Assembly: GCA_024138025.1 (NCBI GenBank)
Contig: JAMXBD010000168.1
Coordinates: forward strand, 868,001-932,000
From: Combretum micranthum
Taxonomy: Eukaryota > Streptophyta > Magnoliopsida > Myrtales > Combretaceae
Direction: 5' to 3'
Length of the DNA: 64,000 nt
Below, one piece after another: positions 22,749-34,079 of the stretch (position 1 is the stretch's first letter; every line of letters starts with the position of its first letter). The notes under the pieces were generated by a model. The model saw nothing but the letters and a program-made list of their open reading frames with translations. It did no database searches and was not told where the DNA came from. The translations under genes and the position numbers were made by a program.

Positions 22749-23415
22749 GGGATGCAATCGGGGTGGGTCATTATAGGGTACCTGATCCGCCCAAACCACT
22801 AAAAACCCTATAGGGTTATGGGGCGGGTTTAGGAAATTATATGCCAATCCTATAGAGTTTCAAGTCGGGTTCAGCTCATTAAAAAATCCCGATGTGTAAC
22901 CCGAACCCATCATATTATAAACAATTTAAAAATTTGAGTTTGAAATTTTCAAAAACAAAACCCTACTAATTTTTGTCTTTAAGAATGGTTGTTAATGGTT
23001 TTAACTCTATTTTGTCTTTTTTTTTTCTAATTTTTAATTTTATCTCTTAAAATATTATTTTTACAATATTGTTAATTTCTGTTGTTTTAACAAATAAAAT
23101 AACTAGTTCTACGAGCCTGTGAATTGGCGAGTGTGTTGTAACTAGCTTAGCTCGGTTTAGACCATATTGAAGTCTAGCTGCCGGCCTACCACCCAATATT
23201 TTCTTGGAAGATGCAATTGAATTTAACTATGAGTTGAAAAGGGGGAAAAAAAAAAAAAATGAAGCAAGTCGCCGGGGGAGGGTGGTGGGGTGTTTGGGTA
23301 TTGAATAGAAAACCTTATAGGGTCATGGATCGGGTTTGGAATACCCTATTGGTAAGCGGGTCGGGTTCGGATCTTATGTAATCCATCTCAAACCCACCCT
23401 GGTTGCATTCATAAT
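22749..23415. mobile_element. Non-autonomous hAT-type element
   Basis: The ends are inverted relative to each other. The left end reads TAGGGATGCAATCGGGGTGG and the right end, reverse-complemented, reads TATGAATGCAACCAGGGTGG. Both subterminal regions are rich in GGGT and CGGGT motifs, as in many plant hAT MITEs. A perfect 9-bp direct repeat, TGCTCATTA, lies at 22740-22748 and 23415-23423 and contains the 8-bp duplication expected of hAT elements. Whether the first TA belongs to the element or the duplication cannot be settled by eye. The 667-bp interior codes for nothing. Confidence 0.75.
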
Positions 23416-23423
23416 GCTCATTA

Positions 23424-24653
23424 ACCAATCTGAAGATGATGTCTACTTGGAGAACTATAGGGACTTTCCCTATCTACTGTTATGCACTTCAAGGAGAGAC
23501 CCGAGAAACTTGACTGCTCGGAAATGAATATTGATTAGTTTATAGACTTAAAAAGTAGTGTATTTGCTATTATTGTATTTTGGAGAAAATAACAAGGAAG
23601 GAGATCAACATTTGAGATCAAGTCCATATAAATAATAGAACTTTTAAGTAATTGCAATAGAAATAAATATTCTTCTAAGTGGTTCAAATAGAAGATTTTA
23701 TCACATAACGAATATAGCATTGTTGAATTGAGTTGATGTAGCATGTTTATGAAATTATGACAAGATTTTATATTTGAACCATTTAACATAAAATTGATCA
23801 TTTATTTAAAACATGTATTTTTCTGTTGCATTTTGTTATATCTATTCTATTGTAGATGGATAAGAACTAATTAATACCTTGGATTAGATGATAATAACCA
23901 TTAATAAATATGAGTTATTCATCAAATAGCTAGGTCATACCAAGAAATCTACAACAAATAAAGCTATGTAAAGAAAAAGAAATATTATGTATGTTACACG
24001 TTATGTTTGATTATTTGGGATATAATTCCTTAACTAAAAAACAATGTGATTATAATTAGGTCTAAGTTTGTTAAATCCTGCTTGTCTGCTAATGGATCAA
24101 ATCCACTTATACATATGTTTGAATTACATTCAAGCTTGTCATCGAATCCTCACATCTTGTTACCAGACTTGTGAGTTGTGACCCATTTGAAATGATTCAA
24201 TTTGATGCAGTTGTATAACGGATGCACGACTTTATTATGATATTTATGTAGAATACAATTTGGGGAGTACTTTTGTTGGTTCGTAGTTTGTTTACGTATA
24301 CTTTATTTGATGAAGAATTTTGTTAGATTATAATTTTTAAAGACTTTTTTTTATGTATGAATTTTTTTTCCCAATTATGCGATTGATATATATTTTCATT
24401 TATATATTTTTTGCCAAATTTTAATACAAAAAACTATTTAAATTGTTAAACATATGAAAAATCGATTCAGTAGAAATTGCAAAAACTCTTCCACATACAG
24501 AGGATCAACTTTATAGGGAAAAAAAAGGATGATATTTATTTACATAAAGATTTTTCAATACAACTTCTTTATGTTTCTATAGAAAAAATGATAAGGTGAA
24601 ATTAGACATTGGTATCACTATTTTATTATTTCATGGCTCCACTTGATGTGATG
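23424..24653. other. AT-rich spacer, nothing recognised
   Basis: The minus-strand frame at 23535-23801 is low in complexity and matches no family known to me. No repeat termini were found. Confidence 0.4.
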
Positions 24654-24662
24654 GTGCAAATA

Positions 24663-25417
24663 GAGCCGCGCCAACGGGTCTGCGAGCCAACTCGTCTTGT
24701 CCTGCATCAGTCCGCAAGTTATGCCGGCTGACCCTCATTGCTATGCGGGTCAAAATTTTTAGTCTAATCCATTCTGTGTGAGTTGGTGGGTTAGACGGGA
24801 TGGCCCGTGAACCTGCTAATATATATTTTTTATTAAAAAATTATAAGAATTCAAATTCAAATTTAAATTTTTAATAATTTTAATATAAAAAATATTTCTT
24901 TTTATCTCACTAATTATCTACATACTAATCCTAGATGTTAATCGTGTATGGAAAAATTATAAACTTTTATTTTGAAAATTTTTATTTTATCATAAAATGA
25001 TTTATTTTAACCAATAGAAATTAGAATTCACTCCTTTTTTTTTTTTTTGGTATGGCAAGGAAAAATACCTCAAGGAAATTATCAATTGATATTGTGTTGC
25101 TTATTTTAAGTAAAATCATCTAATTATCTAATAAATATAAAATAAAAGGCATTGATAAAAAGGACTATAGATATAATAAACATAAAACTTGAAATTTTAA
25201 AACACCACTCTCATAAAAATTACGTAATCAACATTCAACAACTATATAATTGAAAAGTGAAGTGAAGAGGAAATAAAGAGCATAATATACTAGGTTTTTT
25301 ATAAAATTTATATTTCTTTCCTTTTTTTTTATTTTTTTGTAAGTGTGGATTCGCGCATTTACTCGACCCACAGCAGGTTGGTCGTCCGCATAACCCATCC
25401 CGCATGCACAACTCTAA
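24663..25417. mobile_element. Second non-autonomous hAT-type element
   Basis: The left end is TAGAGCCGCGCCAACGGG and the right end, reverse-complemented, is TAGAGTTGTGCATGCGGG. These 18-bp inverted termini differ mainly by transitions. Subterminal regions again carry repeated GGGT and CGGG words, while the interior is very AT-rich. The exact 9-bp direct repeat GTGCAAATA flanks it (24654-24662 and 25418-25426). There is no coding capacity. It belongs to a different family from 22749-23415, judging by the termini. Confidence 0.75.
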
Positions 25418-25426
25418 GTGCAAATA

Positions 25427-26530
25427 CCATTTCTATCATTTAATACTCTCTTCATTAGAGTTTTCAGCTAGACTCAATCATACAACTTCAATATCTAACC
25501 TGCATTAAAAAAGTTGTCCAAGAAAGGGTAAGTGATTCTAATTTCTCTATGGAATTACAAAGTTCTAAGGTAAGCCGAATAACATAGAATAGCAATTTCC
25601 CTATTACGTTTAAGATTCCATATTTCTATTGCTTCCTATACAATTACTTAGTGTAATAAAATAGGATATACTCAAATTTTATGGAGACAATCCATTAGGA
25701 TGGATGCCCATGCTTGAACTCCTATTTGATTTTTATCACATAGAAGAAAAGACATTTTATCCATATGTCGTTAAAATAGAATGAGTGGATACATAAATGG
25801 AAACAATTCTTGACATAGAATAAATTTGTTCGGGCCTTTTGGACATGACCATATTCTTAATCAAAATTTATATAGCCAAGTAAGCCAACCAGCCATCTAC
25901 ACATTTTATTTATTCTTCAAATTCTTTTTCATCCATATCTATCACCATATGAACAAACCCTATCCTTCCTATTTTTCCATAAAACTTTAGCAACCATTCC
26001 TAAAACACAACAAAAGGCCTTAACTATTGGTAATTTTCATAACCGTCGGGAGCTTAAATTAATGTTTCAAATGAATATAATGGAGACAAAAAGTGTACTA
26101 CTAAGATACAATCATAATCAAAGATAAATAACTTTTTTTTTCATTTATTTAAATGACTGCTACGTAGCAACTAAAAAATGGGAACCCAGATTAGTGTCCA
26201 CATTAAACATACACAGCATCTTCTTAATCTTGCTAATAATGATGGACCTGATTCCAAGAATCCAACATTATCGAGTGGGTTAGAGAAGGATGTGGGCGTT
26301 ATAATAATAGACTTTGGCATGTGGTGAACCAATATCCCTCGAAAACACTTTTCATCATCAATTTTAATTCTTTACGTATAAGATCCAATGATACAAAGAC
26401 TCATTTGGTAAATTATGGGATGATATTTTTGTAGCTGTTCCATTCTTTAAAGCCCACGTTCTTTGACTACCAAAAGTTACACATTTTTTTTATGGTCTCA
26501 TCATTGAATATATATATACACACTTTGGGT
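25427..26530. other. AT-rich spacer, nothing recognised
   Basis: No open frame, RNA gene or transposon end was recognised. Confidence 0.4.
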
Positions 26531-26531
26531 G

Positions 26532-26600
26532 TTTTTTTTTTTTTTTTTTGGGGGGTGGGGGGGGGGGGGGGGGGAGGGGGGGGGGGGGGGTTGGGGGGGG
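26532..26600. repeat. Poly-T followed by poly-G tract
   Basis: About 18 T (26532-26549) run directly into about 51 bases that are nearly all G. About 100 bp on, a run of 20 C (26702-26721) follows. Such long G and C runs are rare in plant DNA. They may be real slippage products able to form G-quadruplexes, or an assembly or base-calling artefact. Confidence 0.8.
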
Positions 26601-26701
26601 TGGTGTGGATGGTGGGGTGTGTGCGTTTACTTTTATCACCTTTGATGAGTTTATAATTTTATTGAAAAGAATTACTTAACTCTTATTTTGTTTTAGAGTT
26701 T

Positions 26702-26721
26702 CCCCCCCCCCCCCCCCCCCC
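26702..26721. repeat. Poly-C tract
   Basis: Twenty consecutive C, then a T5-C3-T5 pattern. It could pair with the G run upstream to form a hairpin with a loop of about 100 bp. Confidence 0.8.
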
Positions 26722-26729
26722 TTTTTCCC

Positions 26730-29260
26730 TTTTTCCAAACCTGAGAAGGCTCCTTTCATGAAATGGGGGAATCTAATATAATATTAGATAGTAATTTAAA
26801 AAGACCGTTAGTTTTTGTAACTAGCTCGAAATCGGTCCGCATTGGTTAAATAGAAAATAGGAGATATTAAAACTATTTACATAATAATCATATTCGAAAG
26901 CCTAAAGATTTATAAACGAATGAAAGAAAAGTAAAAAATTGAAGAATCTTTAATGTCTTTCTAGCAGTATCAGTATGTCACCAGCTAATTGGACATAATT
27001 CCAAATATCATCCCTAACGGTTTCTAGACACAATTTTTAAAAGGAATTGAGTTAAAGTTCGGATATCCGGAACAAATTTCTTTGGAATTTGATACATACC
27101 GTTAAAAACTAAAATGAAGTGTTCACCTCAATTAGAATTATTAGATATAAGATAAATACTAAGCACCAATAATATCATGACATAAAACACTATCCCATAT
27201 GGTTAGATTAATTTTTAAGTTAACCGAGATTTCTTATTATAAGTCACTTTTCTCATTATTGAAACATGATCTTAAAGTAGTTCTTTTACCTATTATGCAT
27301 ATAGTTGATAGAATTGTACTTATACACCTATATCATAAATTATTAACGATCCATCCATTTTGCTATATGGAATTGTGAGGGTGTAATTGTTGTAGCATAC
27401 CTATTGCATTGTCTTGTTGACATAGAAATAAATGTAAAGCAAAAAATAAATAAACAGATAAATAATTACAAAGAAAGATAGGTCAATTAACGGTGTTTTT
27501 AAAGTAGGGGTATTTACAAAATGGCAATGAATAAGTCATTGAATAACACAATGGTTGGAAGATAAATTGTTATTCATTATTTTTCCTAATAGCAATCATA
27601 TGGAAATAACTAAACGCCATATAACAACTTTATAACTTCATAGAACTTGATTGATAATTTGATAATTAAAATAAATATAGTAAATAATATATTAAGATTT
27701 TAATAGTATGATCGTTGATAGGTATAAATCCAAGTCGTTTAAGTAATCAATGGGACTAGTCTTGTCATAGAATTTTCTTAACTATATATGAAATAATGAG
27801 GAACTTTCCAAAGTGAATATCTAATAAAGTTAATCCCTCCCTCTCTCTCAAAAAAATAGTGTGAGAAGGGACCACTCAATCGCCCCTCCTTTCTAAAATG
27901 TATTTCCTTCATTCATTCCTATTCAAAACTTTTGATCTTAACATTTGTTTTTTATTTTCATCATGCCCATCATCATCAGCCATTAGCATTATGTTTTCAT
28001 CACTATTCCACTTCTCTACATTTTTTTCTCTTTATTTTGGAAAAGGTGAATCCAATTCATTCAATCCTATTGGAAGACTAGTTTTTATGCTACTTGATTA
28101 TAAGAGCAATGGTCTGTACATATCTGGTTAGATTGAATATTATGGTGATTGCGTGATATTAGTTGTTAACGATATTAAAAAGTAGTTTTATGTGCCACAT
28201 CCATTAGCTTAATCAAGACAATCCCGCCATACATTCTAAGTGAGAATGATAGTTAGTGGCCTTAACTATCATTAGCAAATAAAATATACAAGCTTATCCC
28301 AATAAACAATCTATTGATAGTTGTCAAGTGGTGGCCAATAAACAAAAATAAAAATAATTTGAAGAAGTATACAACTTTCTTCACATAATCCTTAATCTTC
28401 TCATCTTCCATTTTACTAAAACCAATCGTGATACTTCTTAAGGAATCTTATATCTCTACAAAAAGATCCATAGGGGTTTGAGCATATAACCACAGCTCGG
28501 CATGGGATATAAAAAGGGTAACTATAAACATTATATGACAAATCACAATCATTGTTATTATTAGAGTGCATTCTGCAATCAATCAGATGTCATCCGCGTA
28601 ATGTTGATCAGTACATCACGAGATTAGAGAAATTAACCCTACTCTAATATGGGTTTTGAAGGGTCTGGCACGAATACATATTCAACCAAATCCAGAATGT
28701 GCAATGAATTGTTGCCCTTCCAAAAACCATCTTGGACCATCCACTGATTGCTCTTAACTATATTGCAACCCCCTCCTGTCACTTAGTTTAGTATAGGTTA
28801 AGAGAAGAAACATGCACCTGGTTTCTCCCCTTAATGTCAATAACCAATGGAAGCATGGATGCTAGATGCGAAATGTGATATCTATGCATGATCAGTTATT
28901 ACTTTTGGTATATTCTTAATGATATGTTCTTACTTAGCGATCAAGTATAGTTCATACCAGTACAACAGGGTAAATAAACATTCAACTTCAAAATAAGATT
29001 ATCAACTACATGCATTTTGGAACTAACTTACAAGTGCAACCAATTATAATGTAATAATATCCTTTTTATAATTACATTATCAATGAACCATTTATCGAAA
29101 TTGCGATTTATCACATTTTCCCAAACACATAATAATATCAAATAAGGAATATTCATAAGTATCTATATTTTCATATGTAGGTTGGTTTATTTTATCATTT
29201 TCTTTTCTCCTTTTCCTTGATGTATTTAGCAAGGATAATAATTTTTCATTTAGCTTAGGC
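26730..29260. other. AT-rich spacer with one small hairpin
   Basis: No gene was recognised. The plus-strand frame at 27898-28131 is hydrophobic and low in complexity, and looks like chance. A perfect 11-bp inverted repeat, AATGATAGTTA and TAACTATCATT with a 7-base loop, lies at 28245-28273. I attach no function to it. Confidence 0.4.
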
Positions 29261-29269
29261 TAGGCTTAA

Positions 29270-30110
29270 AATAGATTATAATTTAAGTAGTCATATAGGC
29301 TTTTATGTAGTGTGTCTTAAATAGTGTGCATTAACTAAAATATAATTTTAAGTACTAATTATAGTTTTATATTAGCTATTCTAAAATAATTAACTTATAA
29401 TTAAGAGTTTATTACAGGAAAAATAGCAAGATAAGTTATAAAATAGTAAGGTTGATACCTAAACCTTTTTAAACTATATTAATAATTTTGATATAGGTTT
29501 GAAGTAAAATAAAGGACATTAGCTATTTTATATTAATTTAAATTTATAGTAATTATTTTACTTAAATCTAGAATCTTAGAAAATTAATTAAAAATGGCGA
29601 ACATGTGATGGAAATTTTAGAAAAAATTATAGGATTTTGATAAAATTATCTAGAATTTCCTCTTTGTACAATATCCTAAAAATTACCAAAGATGAAGAGT
29701 AAATAAATATATGTTAACTACGCCAAATGATCTTAAATATAAACTTCTTTTAGGCTATTGCATGTCTAGTTATTAAGTGTCCCTTTATACATAATATTAG
29801 AATAGTAGTTAAAATTAAGTATAGTTATTGTTAAATATAAGCCCTATAATGGCTATTTAAAGTAATTAGCTTATGGTTAACATAATATTTATAGGAAAAA
29901 TAGTAACCTATGTTATAGATTAATAAATTCAGTATCTAAACTTTATAAAAAAATATTTAGAATATGATTAAAAATAACCATACTTAAAGGAGCCTTTTAA
30001 CTATATAAATTACATCAATTATTATATTAAATTGGTAGAATCTTAGATTAATTTTAAAAAATATGAATGAACAAGATAAATTTTGAATTTTTTTACAAGA
30101 GGTACCTAAT
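29270..30110. repeat. Old tandem duplication, about 0.4 kb per unit
   Basis: Two stretches, about 29370-29690 and 29850-30110, share an ordered set of words: 'TAATTA(A/G)CTTAT', AGGAAAAATAG, 'TATCTAAAC(T)TT' and 'GAATCTTAGA'. They are in the same orientation and strongly diverged. They probably derive from a duplicated or nested old repeat of unknown type. Confidence 0.5.
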
Positions 30111-30119
30111 ATTACTAAA

Positions 30120-31565
30120 AGGGTTTTCTAGAAGGAGTTGAAATGACTTCATGAAAATTCTCGCAATTTTCACCCTCCACCATAGAAAACCACCACTTCT
30201 CCAGCCACCTGCTACCACTACGGCCTTATCAAATAAAGGAGGAAATTTTGAACCAAACTGCAAAGTTTTGCAAATTTTTTATGCTCAAATTGAGCTGTGG
30301 AAATTTTTGAAGTGGTTTCGGTATTTAGTATTATAGGATCCTAAAAAAATGAAAAGTGTCATCCTTTTTGCATGAAAAATTATGAGTCGCTTTCTAATAT
30401 TATGCCATGTGTCTCATAAATTTGAGGCTATGTTTGTGCCACTTATATTTTTTTATGAATTTTTCATAAATTTCATCTTATTTTATAACTATTAATAATT
30501 ATTTATTTGTGAAAAGTCATTACTTTCTTCTTCTTTTTTTAACGTGATATGTTTTAGTCAATATATAAATGAGTAGTATATGGTCATTAAGAATTTTCAT
30601 CCTTTCTCTACTTAATTTTGGTTCATAAGGACTTATTTTAAGGGTAAAGTATAAATTTTATTTAGAAGATATTATTATTTTATTTTTATTTATTCAAATA
30701 TTTTGCTATATAAAAGGGTAACATGTCATCAATTGATGTCATATTATGTCTCTAATATGTTTTCCTTAATTTCTCAAGTGCAATTTTACTATTTTGTTAT
30801 TTGAAAACTTAATTATTTACACATAGGGCAAAAAGTCTTTTTACACCATTGTTACATTTTTATTTAATGAGCCTAAATAACTTGAATTCTATTATTTCTT
30901 TTAATAATTCTTATATCTACACGATTATCAATTAGCAATTTCTAATTTGGCTCCTAATCGTATTCATAAGTCTTCATCATTTAATGTAATTATTTTAATC
31001 ATAGCTTAATATGTATAACTTCTTTAATTAATCTATTTGATTGGTTCCTATTTTCTTACACGTCTCACATTATGTATCTTTATTTTCTTTTATTTTGTTC
31101 CATCAATTTTGTGAAATTTTGTCACCTCTCATGTGAGATTTATTTCACTTGTAAGTTAGATGGTTTTTATTCTTCACGAAAAAATTGTATTTTCTGTAAA
31201 GAATTTTTTTATGCTTAAAGAGATATGTTTGATTATTGAAAAGTATCTTTGTACCCATGACTTTTTGTCAATCAATCATCATTTTGTATCAATCAATTTT
31301 GATTGATATAATGTGATTAATTTCACATTATTAATAAAATTTATCTATATGAAAAAAATGAATGAATAAATGAAACACTAAAGTTAAAGTTATAAAAGCA
31401 TAAGTAATTTAGTCCAATCACAAGGTTAAGGTAAATGTATGTCACTTTTAGTATGTAGGATGAAACTGCAATGGAATTATGATTTAGGTTTTATTCTTAT
31501 TCCTAGGTTTAGATACATCTTCAAAAGTCGAATCGCAATTCCTAATAATTGATGACTATGCTTAA
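30120..31565. other. AT-rich spacer, nothing recognised
   Basis: No coding sequence was seen. The small frame at 30151-30336 lies in a patch richer in C but has no recognisable motif. Confidence 0.4.
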
Positions 31566-33219
31566 TGGGTCGAGTGTGGATTTTTCAATTTTGATTTAAT
31601 TTCTTTCAACTCGATTTGCACTAAATCCTAATCCATTTGATACAAACCCTTGATTATGAATTAAAAAAAATTAATTTTTAAAAACACTTAGTCAGAAAAA
31701 TTATAAGTTAAGACAATGGTCGTTGATTAACTTAGCTACTTAACTGTAAAAATTAATTTTTTTTAAAAGAACAAGAGTTCATAGATCCGGGACTATCTTA
31801 TTAAAACCTAAATGATTACCATTTGAAATTCTTAAACTAAGATCTATTCCTTTTTAATGCTCAAAAAAAAATTATCAAATTCATAGATCATGATATTTAC
31901 AATTTTATTTACAAATCTGAGACAAAATCATTTAGTATTTCCAACTAACTAATTATTTCAATATCTGGCAAAAGAGTAAGATGGAACAAAAAATAATCTT
32001 TTAATTTTATGTCACCCGAGAGGTGCCTACGTACCCATTAATCAAGATAAGATAATACGTAGTTCTTTTTTATAAAACTTTAATTTGTTGATTACTTTTA
32101 GCTTTTGAACTCTTTTCATAATAAATTCCTTAAATTTTATTTCTTTGGGAGAAATGGATTTTTAGGAGTTATAGATCTCATAAATTATCAATTTCATTTT
32201 TTTATTTTCAAAAGTAGAATTTTCTATGTGCCAAAACTCTTCATTTCTATATACTATTCTCTTATTTTCCTTTTCTTTTATTTTTATTTATTTATCTATT
32301 TATATTATTCTAACATGCATACAATTTATTTACAAAACCATTAACTTTATTCTATATTATTCATGTTTCCTTTCATATTCTTTTTTTCTCTTTTTTATTA
32401 TTTTTCTTTCTTTTTCTGTTTTCATATTTTCTTTTTTTTTAATTACCATTAAATTAATAAACTAAAAGGAAGGATAGGAGACTTACTTGGATGTGGATGA
32501 CCTGTAGACGTCAAATGAGTTAGGCATGAATGTAGGTTTGCATTTGGATTGCACTTTAGATCATTAGAGTAGCAAAGAGATCATCGACCAGTGGGGTTCA
32601 GAAATTATTCATCCAACAATATCGTTCAAAGCGGACAGAATGTCGAACCTTAGCTAAATCGATGGTACCAGACACTCTAGTGGTGTTTGTTTTGTCCAAA
32701 AAACAACCTAAGATGTTTTAAATGGAGACGGTTGTGGTTGGCAGTAGCAGGTTTGTCGGAGCTCCTTTTATGAATCCAAACCTTATGACATTCCGAAGTT
32801 TCCTATGACATCAATTTGCTTCAATTTAACTTACAAAACATAGAATTTCGAAAAAAATGTTAAAACTCTTGAACGTTAAATTAATCTTTTGATTCAAGCT
32901 TTAAAGTGTTTTTTGTGGATGTCATGATGTAGCTTTTTTTAGTGTTTTTTCTCTATTTTCTCTATTGATGTATGCGATATTTAGATATTTAACATGCTCA
33001 CCTATATGCTTACCCACTCGCTCTCACCCACCCATTTACCTATCTACTCACCTATCCTCTCACCTGCCCTTTCCACCTATCCTCTCATTAACTAAAATTC
33101 GTAATGGCTCTTTTATTATAGTTTTATTATTTTTATAAAAACTTTTCTTTTTATTGTAATTTATGGGCTTAATATAATATTAATTGAAGCCTTAAATAGA
33201 CAAAATGGGATGTCTACAA
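31566..33219 (-). repeat. 3' LTR of element F
   Basis: This roughly 1654-bp LTR aligns with 37287-38055 for its first half and with 58196-58983 for its second half. Examples are TTTTTAATGCTCAAAAAAAA at about 31851 and 37587, and 'AAACTAAAAGGAAGGATAGG' at 32460 and 58335. It contains a CT-rich stretch at 33000-33085 made of CACCTATCCTCT-like words, which is much shorter in the other copy. The frames at 32105-32465 are low-complexity F/I/S/Y-rich translations and not genes. The left boundary is good to a few bases only. Confidence 0.85.
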
Positions 33220-33389
33220 AACCTCTATGTGGTGTTGTTTGATAAATCTTTACCACAAAGATAAAAAAAGAGACCTCATTTTTGCCTTTTGAAAATTTAT
33301 GGAAACCCATGGGTAGAAGCAATGCTCTTACGATAGGTGCATTAGGGATTATAATTATGCATTTTTGAGCCAACTTGATGAACTTGAGA

Positions 33390-34075
33390 GATGCTCCTTT
33401 GAGCTAGCAAGCCTTGAATTGAAGTGTTTGATTGGATATTGCCTATTTTAAGCAAGCGACCTTAAAAGATAGGACAGCGCTCCTTCGAGCAAGTGATCCT
33501 AAAACTATGGTGGATGACACTCCTACGAGTAAGCGACCCAACAACTAGGTTAGCACTACTTCAAGTAGGCGACCTTAAGGGATAGGTTTAGATGATGTTC
33601 TTTTGAAAAAGTGATTCAAAAACTAAGATAGCATTCTTTTGAGTAGGCAATCCTAAAACTTTAACTAGATAAAGCTCCTTCGAGCAGGTGATCCAAAAGT
33701 AGAACATCGCTCCTTCCAGCAGGAGATCTTAAAACTTAAGGTGGTGATGCTCCAATGAGTAGGTGACCCTAAAAGTAGGATAACGCTTCTTCAAGTAGGT
33801 GATCCTAATACTTTACTAGATGACTTCCTTTGAGTAGGTGATCCAAAACTAGGATAATACTCCTTTGAGTAGGCGATCCTAATATTATGGCGGATAGCGC
33901 TCCTACAAGCAAGTGACCCTGAATTATGGTGGATGATGCTCCTTCGAGTAGGTAATCCAAAAACTAGGACAACGCTCCTTTAAGGAAGTGATCCTAAAAT
34001 ATTGGCGAGTGGCGCTCCTATGAGTAAGCAACCCTAAAACTAGGACAGTGCTCCTATAAGTAGGCGATCCTAATG
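33390..34075 (-). repeat. Minisatellite of about 18 units in element F
   Basis: The unit core, GCTCCTTCGAGTAGGTGATC with variants, recurs every 36-42 bp. Copies start near 33392, 33478, 33515, 33553, 33631, 33673, 33709, 33748, 33785, 33824, 33859, 33899, 33938, 33975, 34013 and 34050, with weaker copies near 33454 and 33595. Linkers alternate between 'AAAACTAGGACAAC' and 'AAACTATGGTGGATGA' types, so a dimer of about 75-78 bp is the likely higher-order unit. It lies 170 bp from the start of the 3' LTR, in the element's 3' untranslated region. Confidence 0.88.
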
Positions 34076-34079
34076 ATTG

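Noticed and set aside
28245..28273. Perfect 11-bp hairpin as a terminator or microRNA precursor
   Set aside because: The stem is too short for a microRNA precursor and there is no transcript context. Such hairpins occur by chance in AT-rich DNA.
32105..32465. Two overlapping Phe/Tyr/Leu/Ile-rich frames as membrane proteins
   Set aside because: They are translations of a pyrimidine-rich LTR segment. The other LTR copy does not keep the frames.
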